Shown here one piece after another: positions 1 to 5,934 of a DNA stretch of 15,399 nucleotides. Below the pieces are notes generated by a model. That model was given only the letters and a program-made list of their open reading frames with translations. It did not search any database and had not been told where the DNA came from. This DNA is from Geobacter sp. UBA1603 (GTDB taxonomy: Bacteria; Desulfobacterota; Desulfuromonadia; Geobacterales; Pseudopelobacteraceae): NCBI GenBank assembly GCA_002322035.1, contig DCNF01000030.1, forward strand, positions 513-15,911, given 5' to 3'. Each line of letters starts with the position of its first letter. Position 1 is the first letter of the stretch. The position numbers and the translations under genes were made by a program.

Positions 1-1128
1 TTCGACGGCTACAAGGCCAATCCCGACTACGCCATCAAAACCTTGAAGGCCGCCCAGGACGCCAAGGTGGACTGCATCATCCTCTGCGACACCAACGGCG
101 GCACCATGCCCTTTGAAGTGGCCGAGATCATCAAGGTCGTCAAGAAGCACATCAAGACGCCGCTCGGCATCCACACCCACAACGACGGCGAGTGCGCCGT
201 GGCCAACTCACTGATCGCCGTGGAACAGGGGATCAGCCAGGTTCAGGGCACCATCAACGGTTTCGGCGAGCGCTGCGGCAATGCCAACCTCTGTTCGATC
301 ATCCCGGCCCTCAAGGTGAAGATGAAGAAGCAGTGTATCAGCGACGAGCAGATGCGCCACCTGCGCGAAGTGTCACGCTATGTCTACGAGCTTGCCAACC
401 TGTCTCCCAATAAACACCAGGCCTATGTGGGGAATTCGGCCTTTGCCCACAAGGGCGGGGTCCATGTCAGCGCCATCCAGCGCCACCCCGAGACCTACGA
501 GCATATGCGGCCTGAACTGGTGGGCAACTGTACCCGCGTGCTGGTCTCCGACCTGTCCGGCCGCTCCAATATCCTGGCCAAGGCCGAAGAGTTCAACATC
601 AACCTGGACAGTAAGGACCCGGTCACCCTGGAGATCCTTGACAATATCAAGGAGATGGAGAATCGCGGCTTCCAGTTTGAAGGAGCCGAGGCCTCCTTCG
701 AGCTGCTGATGAAGAAGGCGCTTGGTACCCATAAAAATTTCTTCCACATCCTCGGGTTCCGCGTTATCGATGAGAAGAAGGGTGATGTGGAGAGGCCGAT
801 GGCGGAAGCGACCATCAAGGTCCGCGTGGGTGGCACGGTGGAGCATACTGCCGCCGAAGGGAGCGGGCCGGTCAATGCGCTGGACAACGCTCTGCGCAAG
901 GCGCTGGAAAAGTTCTATCCCAAGCTGAAAGAGCTCAAGCTGCTTGATTACAAAGTGCGCGTTCTGCCGGCCGGTCTGGGAACCGCCTCGGCCATACGGG
1001 TGCTGATCGAGTCCGGCGACAAACAGGGGCGGTGGGGTACGGTGGGGGTTTCCGACAACATCATCGACGCCTCCTACCAGGCCCTGATCGACAGTATCGA
1101 CTACAAGCTGCACAAGGCCGGAGAGTAG
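1..1128 (+). CDS. cimA: (R)-citramalate synthase, C-terminal part (5' end outside window)
   Basis: The reading frame is open from the first base, so this is the last 375 residues of a longer protein. Full-length CimA of this type is roughly 520-540 residues, so about 150 N-terminal residues are missing. The enzyme condenses pyruvate and acetyl-CoA to citramalate, the threonine-independent first step to 2-oxobutyrate and isoleucine. Visible in the sequence are the end of the HMGL/TIM-barrel catalytic domain with DTNGG, the metal-binding HTHND motif and GFGERCGNA, then the linker motif [10 protein letters not shown]-terminal LeuA-type dimerisation/regulatory domain follows in about the last 150 residues, which in this family binds the feedback inhibitor. 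An isopropylmalate or homocitrate synthase is the main alternative. The [10 protein letters not shown] segment and C-terminal region fit the long CimA clade best. A hairpin about 95 bases downstream could end its transcript. Confidence 0.93.
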   Translation, partial: FDGYKANPDYAIKTLKAAQDAKVDCIILCDTNGGTMPFEVAEIIKVVKKHIKTPLGIHTHNDGECAVANSLIAVEQGISQVQGTINGFGERCGNANLCSIIPALKVKMKKQCISDEQMRHLREVSRYVYELANLSPNKHQAYVGNSAFAHKGGVHVSAIQRHPETYEHMRPELVGNCTRVLVSDLSGRSNILAKAEEFNINLDSKDPVTLEILDNIKEMENRGFQFEGAEASFELLMKKALGTHKNFFHILGFRVIDEKKGDVERPMAEATIKVRVGGTVEHTAAEGSGPVNALDNALRKALEKFYPKLKELKLLDYKVRVLPAGLGTASAIRVLIESGDKQGRWGTVGVSDNIIDASYQALIDSIDYKLHKAGE

Positions 1129-1152
1129 CATTTCTCATTATACGCTGCTGCC

Positions 1153-1710
1153 ATGATATCTGCCCAGCGCCTGATTATTGTTCTGTTTGCTGCTGTAAGT
1201 GTTGTGGCATCGTTGGTCCAGAGCCGCCCGGCCAGGAATATTCCTGACCGGGCGGCTTTTCATGTTCTGACGTCGTCGATGGGATACCTGAAGCTGCAGG
1301 GCGATGTCAAGCATCCGGGGGTATACCCTGCCGTCAATAATGTGGCGAGTATCGTCAATAATATGGCGATTACAGGCCGGCCCCTGACGGCAGCGGAAGA
1401 GGCCGACCTGAAGCGGCTGAACCCCGGTAGTGGCGACTGCCTGATTGTACGTTTTCCTGCCGGATCCGGCGCGGTGTTTACGCTGAATCCAATACCGGTG
1501 CAGGAGAGGATTACTCTCGGTATTCCGCTTGATATTGACCGGATGACCCGGTCAGACTGGGAGTCTCTGCCGGGCGTAGGCCCGGCCCTGGCGGCCAGGA
1601 TTGTGGACTTTCGCCAAAAAAATGGCGGAATGATGCGCGTTGATCAGCTCAATCAGGTGGAGGGGGTGGGAGATGCCAGGGCGCGCACCCTGGCCAGATA
1701 TTTTAAGTAG
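1153..1710 (+). CDS. ComEA-like helix-hairpin-helix protein, membrane-anchored
   Basis: The 185-residue product has one hydrophobic N-terminal segment (about residues 6-23), giving either a signal anchor or an uncleaved signal peptide. A middle region (about 44-115) begins with GDVKHPGVY, as in the soluble part of competence protein ComEA and SLBB-type domains. Two helix-hairpin-helix units close the protein: LPGVGPALAARI at about 139-150 and VEGVGDARARTL at about 169-180. Such tandem HhH units bind DNA without sequence specificity, and ComEA proteins hold incoming DNA outside the inner membrane during natural transformation. A DNA-uptake role is inferred, because no other competence gene is nearby. 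The ATG at 1153 has no clear Shine-Dalgarno sequence, and a strong hairpin lies at codons 24-36. The next in-frame ATG, at 1279, would give a form without the membrane segment. The start is therefore less certain than the domain call. Confidence 0.78.
   Translation: MISAQRLIIVLFAAVSVVASLVQSRPARNIPDRAAFHVLTSSMGYLKLQGDVKHPGVYPAVNNVASIVNNMAITGRPLTAAEEADLKRLNPGSGDCLIVRFPAGSGAVFTLNPIPVQERITLGIPLDIDRMTRSDWESLPGVGPALAARIVDFRQKNGGMMRVDQLNQVEGVGDARARTLARYFK
1222..1260 (+). terminator. Strong hairpin with T-tail inside the 5' end of the HhH gene
   Basis: The arms 1222-1239 and 1240-1257 are inverted repeats that pair at 17 of 18 positions (only 1232/1247 mismatched), centred on GAATATTC. TTTT follows at 1257-1260. 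GC-rich pairs make up the base, as in an intrinsic terminator, although the T-tract is short. It lies 94 bases after the cimA stop and would suit cimA termination, but it is also within the predicted coding region of the next gene. Confidence 0.6.
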
Positions 1711-1809
1711 CTGGTATTTATCGATTGTTTCCCCGGTTGGTTTTGTTGGCATAGTTACTGTATTAAGGCCTCCTGACGTTGGATACTATTTTATTTCGGG
1801 AGGGGTGTC

Positions 1810-1965
1810 ATGGAATGTCCACGCTGCAAGGGTCGAATGTTTGCCGAGAAGTTCTATGATTTTGTCCGTTCCTTTGATGCATGGAAGTGCACCTGCTGCG
1901 GAGAGCTGCTTGATTCAACCATTCTGGCCAACCGGGCCCGCAGCTCCGATACCCATCTCGGCTGA
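1810..1965 (+). CDS. Small zinc-ribbon protein (51 aa)
   Basis: This is a 51-residue ORF starting MECPRCKGRM. It carries two cysteine pairs spaced as a zinc ribbon: C3/C6 (CPRC) and C27/C29/C30 (CTCC). An aromatic-rich linker FYDFVRSFDAW lies between them. GGGAGG at 1799-1804 lies six bases before the ATG, a near-ideal ribosome binding site. A clean intrinsic terminator follows the stop, so it appears to be a single-gene transcription unit. Short CPRC...CxxCGE proteins of this kind recur, to my recollection, as uncharacterised proteins in Geobacter-like genomes. The fold suggests zinc binding and perhaps nucleic-acid or protein contact, but no function can be assigned. The gene is easily missed because of its size; the ribosome binding site, cysteine spacing and terminator together support it. 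Confidence 0.72.
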   Translation: MECPRCKGRMFAEKFYDFVRSFDAWKCTCCGELLDSTILANRARSSDTHLG

Positions 1966-1997
1966 ATTTCGACACAATTCTGTTCATACTCATTTAC

Positions 1998-2024
1998 AGG
2001 GAGACCGTATGGTCTCCCTTTTTA
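1998..2024 (+). terminator. Intrinsic terminator after the zinc-ribbon gene
   Basis: AGGGAGACC (1998-2006), loop GTAT, then GGTCTCCCT (2011-2019) form a perfect 9-bp stem running into TTTTT (2019-2023). It stands 33 bases after the stop at 1965 and just before the TTGACA box ahead of rph, so it separates the two transcription units. Confidence 0.88.
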
Positions 2025-2025
2025 T

Positions 2026-2055
2026 TTGACAGCGCAAGCCTTGGCGGGGTAATCA
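2026..2055 (+). promoter_or_regulatory. Possible sigma-70 promoter for rph-rdgB-rlmD
   Basis: A perfect -35 box TTGACA lies at 2026-2031, directly behind the terminator. The only -10 candidate at 17-18 bases is GTAATC/TAATCA (2049-2055), which is weak. The position fits a promoter about 85-110 bases ahead of the rph start, but the -10 element is not convincing. Confidence 0.35.
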
Positions 2056-2138
2056 CAGGAGCACGTTAACAGGTGTTCTGCGGCCGGTCATTGCAGAAGC
2101 GCGTGTCACCAACTACACGAAACAAGGGGTGTATCGTC

Positions 2139-2858
2139 ATGGCACGAGATAACGGAAGAGCCGCATGCTCGCTGCGGCCGGTAACAATCACCAGGAATTT
2201 TACACGGCATGCGGAAGGCTCGGTGCTGATTGAGTTCGGTGACACCAAGGTGATCTGTACCGCTTCGGTTGAGGAGTCAGTGCCGCCGTTCCTGCGTGGC
2301 AAAGGTACCGGCTGGGTGACGGCCGAGTATGCCATGCTGCCGCGGGCCACCCATACCCGCTCTCCCCGTGAAGCGGCCAAGGGAAAACAGAGCGGCAGGA
2401 CGCTGGAGATCCAGCGCCTGATCGGCAGGTCGCTGCGGGCAGTGACCGATCTGGCGGCGCTCGGTGAGCGCTCGATAACGATCGACTGCGACGTGATCCA
2501 GGCCGACGGCGGAACCCGTACCGCGTCGATTACCGGTGCCTATGTGGCACTGGCGGATGCCCTGGCCGGGCTCAAGGAAAAGGGCGGACTGGCAGATATC
2601 CCGCTGAAAGAGTCGGTCGCTGCCGTCAGCGTCGGCATCGTTGGGGGAGAAGTGCTGCTTGATCTGGATTATGGTGAAGATTCGGGAGCAGAGGTCGATA
2701 TGAATTTCGTGATGACATCGAGTGGTCGTTTTGTCGAGGTCCAGGGGACAGCCGAGGCCGAGCCGTTTACGCTGGAACAGATGGATGCCATGCGTACCCT
2801 GGCCGCCCAGGGTGTCAGGACCCTGTTCGATATCCAGCAGGCCGCGCTCCGCTCATGA
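2139..2858 (+). CDS. rph: Ribonuclease PH
   Basis: The product is 239 residues, matching the usual length of about 238. RNase PH is a phosphorolytic 3'-5' exoribonuclease that trims tRNA 3' ends beyond the CCA and degrades structured RNA. It works as a hexameric ring in the cytoplasm. Visible hallmarks are [19 protein letters not shown] near the N-terminus, [12 protein letters not shown], the RNA/phosphate-binding region with [21 protein letters not shown] at about 124-128, and the acidic pair D181/D187 in the [16 protein letters not shown] segment that coordinates the metal. The frame is open to a GTG at 2073. The ATG at 2139 is preferred because family members begin only a few residues before the LRPV block and AAGGGG (2124-2129) lies nine bases upstream. 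Its stop overlaps the rdgB start (ATGA), showing translational coupling. Confidence 0.96.
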   Translation: MARDNGRAACSLRPVTITRNFTRHAEGSVLIEFGDTKVICTASVEESVPPFLRGKGTGWVTAEYAMLPRATHTRSPREAAKGKQSGRTLEIQRLIGRSLRAVTDLAALGERSITIDCDVIQADGGTRTASITGAYVALADALAGLKEKGGLADIPLKESVAAVSVGIVGGEVLLDLDYGEDSGAEVDMNFVMTSSGRFVEVQGTAEAEPFTLEQMDAMRTLAAQGVRTLFDIQQAALRS

Positions 2859-3478
2859 AGGCGCTGGTCGTTGCCACACGCAATCGGGGGAAGCTGCACG
2901 AGATCGGTGCCATGCTGTCCGGTCTGGTTGAATTGGTTATCTCTGCTGCCGATCTGGAGGGGTTCCCCGATACGGTCGAGGATGGTGATACCTTCGCGGG
3001 AAATGCCCTCAAAAAAGCCCGCGAGGCCTGTATTTTCAGCGGATTGCCTGCGCTGGCCGATGATTCGGGGCTGGCTGTTGATGCCCTGGGGGGGCGGCCG
3101 GGAGTTTTTTCAGCCCGTTTTGCAGGAGAAGGGGCCGGAGACGCGGCCAACAATGCCCGCCTGATCAGGGAACTGTCATGGGTGCCCTGCGAGAAACGCA
3201 GGGCGGCGTTTGTGTGTGTACTGGCGTTTGTGGCGCCTGATGGCCGTGAGCTGACGTTCAGCGGCAGGGTGACCGGAGTGATCGTTGATACCCCGCGGGG
3301 GGAAGGGGGGTTCGGTTATGACCCCCACTTCCTGGTTGATGGTTTCGGCAGAACCATGTCAGAGCTTGATCTTGATGAAAAAAACCGGATCAGCCACAGG
3401 GGGCAGGCATTCCGGCAGTTCCGGGAGTATCTGGAACAGGTGACCGGGGAGGAACGGAGCGCGGTGATACATGCGTAA
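2855..3478 (+). CDS. rdgB: XTP/dITP diphosphatase (non-canonical purine NTP pyrophosphatase)
   Basis: The product is 207 residues, the RdgB/HAM1/Ham1p family length. It hydrolyses dITP, ITP and XTP to monophosphates and pyrophosphate, keeping deaminated purines out of DNA and RNA. The sequence shows the N-terminal substrate-binding motif [37 protein letters not shown] with the catalytic-base aspartate at D70, the GFGYDPHF block that recognises the base, and the late SHRGQAF motif. The ATG overlaps the rph stop by four bases, and its own stop overlaps the next start by eight, so it is the middle gene of a coupled operon. The rph-rdgB pairing is common in bacteria and joins RNA trimming with nucleotide-pool cleaning. 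No missing residues were noticed. Confidence 0.95.
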   Translation: MKALVVATRNRGKLHEIGAMLSGLVELVISAADLEGFPDTVEDGDTFAGNALKKAREACIFSGLPALADDSGLAVDALGGRPGVFSARFAGEGAGDAANNARLIRELSWVPCEKRRAAFVCVLAFVAPDGRELTFSGRVTGVIVDTPRGEGGFGYDPHFLVDGFGRTMSELDLDEKNRISHRGQAFRQFREYLEQVTGEERSAVIHA

Positions 3479-4946
3479 GAATACGGCTTCACATAAGAAT
3501 GCTCCCCGGGGCGGCACGGCATCAGAACCAGGCACGGGTAGCCTGACAGGTGCGTCATCCTCCTTTACCCGCCTGGCAAAGAACGCCCGGCTTGAGGTGA
3601 CCGTCAGCGCCCTTGACGAGGAAGGGTGCGGTACGGTACGGACCGCCGACGGCATGACGCTGCGGGTCAGCGGGGCTCTTCCCGGCGATTCGATTGTCGC
3701 TGCCGTGGATCATGTCAGCCGCGGCACCGCCTTTGCCCATGTTCACCGGATGCTTGGACCGTCGACCGTGCGCAGCAAGCGGCCGCCGTGTACTGAAAGC
3801 TCCGCCTGTCTCGGCTGCCCGCTGATATGCATGAAATACTCGGAGCAGAAGAACTGGAAGCGTGGGATGGTACGGGCTGAGATGTCGCGCTATCCCGAGT
3901 TGAAGGACGTTGTCGTCCATCCCGTGCTGTCTCCGGATAATCTGATCCATTACCGCACCGTGGCGAAACTTGCCGTGGCTGGAAAATGCACGGACCCATT
4001 TATCGGAATTTACCGGCGGGCTTCCCATGATGTGTATGACCTGGAGGGGTGCTCCCTGCACAACCCCCTGATCAACCGGGTGGTGGATGCAGCACGGGCC
4101 GGCATCCGGAAGCTTAAAGTGCCGGTTTACAACCCCCACAGCAGGATGGGATTGCTGCGGTATCTGGTTGTCAGGGTGTCACTTCTTGAAAAAAAAGCAA
4201 TGGTCGTTTTTGTGACATCACGCCGCTCCTACAATGAAATCCATCATCTCGGCCGGTTTGTGCAAGAGCGTGTACCCGAGGTGGATGTTGTCGTCCAGAA
4301 CGTCAACGGCTCGGAGGGGAACGTGATCTTCGGCCAGAAAGACCACTTTTTGACGCCGCGCCACCACCTGACCGAAAAGATCGGCGATGTGATGTTCCAG
4401 ATTTCTCCCCGCTCATTCTTTCAGGTGAACCCTGCCGCAGCCCGGCTTATTTATGGTCAGGTGAGCACATGGGCCGGAGAAAGCCCGCTCGGTACAGTGC
4501 TTGACCTGTACTGCGGCATTGGCGGCATCGGACTGTTCCTGGCAGCGAGGGCGCAGCAGGTGATAGGTTATGAATATGTGGAGGAGGCGGTCGCCGACGC
4601 AAGGCTCAACGCACGGGCCAATGGATTTGCCAACTGCACCTTTGAATCCGGTGATGTTGCCGACCTGCTGGAGGATCTGGCCGAAGAGTGCCACGCGATC
4701 GATCTGGCGGTATTGAATCCGCCCCGGAAAGGGTGTGACGAAGCCGTGCTCCGCCGCCTTGCGGGGTTGGCCCCACGGGCGCTGATCTATGTTTCCTGCT
4801 CGCCGGCAACACTCTGCCGCGACCTTTCCCTGCTGCAGGCGCTCGGATACTCTTGTCGTGAGATTCAGCCGGTGGATATGTTCCCTCAGACGGTGCATGT
4901 GGAATGCGTGGCGCGGCTGGAAAAAAATCTCAAGAAAAGCGCTTGA
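3471..4946 (+). CDS. rlmD: 23S rRNA (uracil-C5)-methyltransferase, RlmD/RumA-like
   Basis: The product is 491 residues of the TrmA/RumA family, which uses S-adenosylmethionine to methylate C5 of a uracil in RNA. About 35 low-complexity residues precede a TRAM-type RNA-binding domain (about 38-95). Cysteines C107, C113, C116 (CX5CX2C) plus C194 fit the [4Fe-4S] site of RlmD. The catalytic half has FFQVN (316-320), the SAM-binding DLYCGIGGIGLF (345-356), NPPRKG (416-421), the nucleophile C443 in YVSCSP, and E478 in HVECVA as the likely base. The target U1939 is assigned by analogy with E. coli RlmD; a related uracil (RlmC-type) cannot be excluded without a tree. The first ATG is used, overlapping rdgB. 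Its TGA lies inside the -35 box of the following tRNA promoter. Confidence 0.88.
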   Translation: MRKNTASHKNAPRGGTASEPGTGSLTGASSSFTRLAKNARLEVTVSALDEEGCGTVRTADGMTLRVSGALPGDSIVAAVDHVSRGTAFAHVHRMLGPSTVRSKRPPCTESSACLGCPLICMKYSEQKNWKRGMVRAEMSRYPELKDVVVHPVLSPDNLIHYRTVAKLAVAGKCTDPFIGIYRRASHDVYDLEGCSLHNPLINRVVDAARAGIRKLKVPVYNPHSRMGLLRYLVVRVSLLEKKAMVVFVTSRRSYNEIHHLGRFVQERVPEVDVVVQNVNGSEGNVIFGQKDHFLTPRHHLTEKIGDVMFQISPRSFFQVNPAAARLIYGQVSTWAGESPLGTVLDLYCGIGGIGLFLAARAQQVIGYEYVEEAVADARLNARANGFANCTFESGDVADLLEDLAEECHAIDLAVLNPPRKGCDEAVLRRLAGLAPRALIYVSCSPATLCRDLSLLQALGYSCREIQPVDMFPQTVHVECVARLEKNLKKSA

Positions 4947-4971
4947 CATCTGCGGCCTATGTTGATATTAC
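4943..4971 (+). promoter_or_regulatory. Sigma-70 promoter of tRNA-Val
   Basis: TTGACA (4943-4948), a 17-base spacer and TATTAC (4966-4971) form a good promoter. Its start point would fall about a dozen bases before the tRNA 5' end at 4991. The -35 box contains the TGA stop codon of the upstream methyltransferase gene. Confidence 0.7.
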
Positions 4972-4990
4972 TTTCCAGCTTTTCTGGTAC

Positions 4991-5065
4991 AGGCGCGTAG
5001 CTCAGGGGGAGAGCGCTACCTTGACACGGTAGAGGTCGGCGGTTCGAGACCGCCCGCGCCTACCA
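4991..5065 (+). tRNA. tRNA-Val (anticodon GAC)
   Basis: A full cloverleaf can be drawn over 75 bases. The acceptor AGGCGCG pairs with CGCGCCT, the D stem is GCTC/GAGC, and the anticodon stem CTACC/GGTAG encloses loop TTGACAC (anticodon GAC, reading GUC/GUU valine codons). The variable loop is AGGTC, the T stem is GGCGG/CCGCC with loop TTCGAGA, the discriminator is A and the CCA is encoded. All stems pair perfectly. Confidence 0.96.
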
Positions 5066-5089
5066 TACAAACAAAAGGAAAAATGAGGG

Positions 5090-5122
5090 GGTTGGGCTAA
5101 TTGCTTAACCTCTTTTTCTTTT
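5090..5122 (+). terminator. Intrinsic terminator of tRNA-Val
   Basis: GGTTGGGC (5090-5097), loop TAATT, then GCTTAACC (5103-5110) make an 8-bp stem with two G-T pairs. TCTTTTTCTTTT follows. It begins 25 bases after the tRNA. Confidence 0.78.
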
Positions 5123-5353
5123 CATAAGACACATATGAGACACATCGTGAAACCTGTTTGAGTGTTTTGAGTCTGGTTTGCGGATATAACTCAATGTTCC
5201 TTCTCATTGTTGTCGGCCGCCTCAATTTTGAGTTGTCCGAAAATTGGACCTTACCTTTGCACTGTCATTGGCTTTACGCTGCTTACGGCTCACACGGCTA
5301 CTACAAAAAGAAGTCATGGCTGACTGAACTATTCAACGAGGGGAAACGTTTAC
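5123..5353 (+). other. Gene-poor gap between the tRNA-Val terminator and the lipoprotein gene
   Basis: About 230 bases without a convincing gene. The only structure seen is a short inverted repeat, CAATTTT/AAAATTG (5223-5229 and 5240-5246), with no T-tail. No clear promoter pair was found. A 90-codon frame from 5158 crosses into the lipoprotein gene and is not supported. Confidence 0.5.
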
Positions 5354-5899
5354 ATGAAAACACTCATCGTAGTTGCGCTTGTCGCTCTGTTGCAGGTATT
5401 GATAGGATGCTCAGCGGAGAAACCGCCTGAGCCGCAGGGCATACCAGCATTCGTGCTGTCCCTTGCTGACAAGGAAAAACTTGCCGCGTTCCAGAAAGAG
5501 GTCCTCACTATCGAGAACTTTACCGAAAAAGCTCTGAATATTGCGACGGAAGAGCTTAAAACGGTTCTCAAGGGTGGAGAGATTTCTCTCAATCTGCCGT
5601 CAATAATCGACAGGGCAAAGAACGAAAGTCTGAAGGCCGCTGAATCACTGACTAAAAAGGCAATCCCGGAAGGATTGCCGCCAGAGGCGAAACGACTCCT
5701 GGGCGAATCGAAAACCGGATTTATGGCGGCATACAAGGCATACGCAGAGTCGTTCGATGCCATCAAAAGCTTCACCACTAACAAGAATCCCATGGCATTG
5801 CTGGAATACCGGAAGAAGAACGCCGAGGCTCAAGAGCAGCTCAAGGGAGCCACCGAAAAGCTGAAACAGATTATGACCGCCGCCGGAGTCACGAAATGA
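5354..5899 (+). CDS. Small helical lipoprotein of unknown function
   Basis: The 181-residue product has a lipoprotein signal: MK, a hydrophobic stretch (about residues 4-17) and a lipobox ending L16-I17-G18-C19. The +2 residue is serine, which in Gram-negatives favours sorting to the outer membrane. The mature part is rich in Ala, Lys, Glu and Leu and looks almost wholly alpha-helical (about 36-75, 85-105, 112-140, 147-177). It has no extra cysteine and no recognisable enzyme motif. GAGGGG at 5338-5343 lies ten bases before the ATG. The next gene starts 35 bases after its stop on the same strand, so the two are probably co-transcribed. A periplasmic or outer-membrane scaffold role is conceivable, but the sequence itself only shows that it is exported and lipidated. 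I do not recognise the family. Confidence 0.8.
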   Translation: MKTLIVVALVALLQVLIGCSAEKPPEPQGIPAFVLSLADKEKLAAFQKEVLTIENFTEKALNIATEELKTVLKGGEISLNLPSIIDRAKNESLKAAESLTKKAIPEGLPPEAKRLLGESKTGFMAAYKAYAESFDAIKSFTTNKNPMALLEYRKKNAEAQEQLKGATEKLKQIMTAAGVTK

Positions 5900-5934
5900 T
5901 TCAATCTCCTGGAGTTCCGGGGCAATAACTTGAA

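Noticed and set aside
373..1131. 252-codon open frame antisense to cimA
   Set aside because: It mirrors a strongly conserved coding sequence in a GC-rich genome, shows no domain motif and fits the usual shadow frame.
5223..5246. Inverted repeat CAATTTT/AAAATTG as a terminator or operator
   Set aside because: It has a seven-base AT-rich stem with a ten-base loop, no T-tail and no nearby gene boundary, so chance is likely.
5158..5430. 90-codon + frame before the lipoprotein gene
   Set aside because: It overlaps the well-supported lipoprotein start, has no ribosome site and no recognisable motif, and its amino-acid make-up looks like non-coding DNA.
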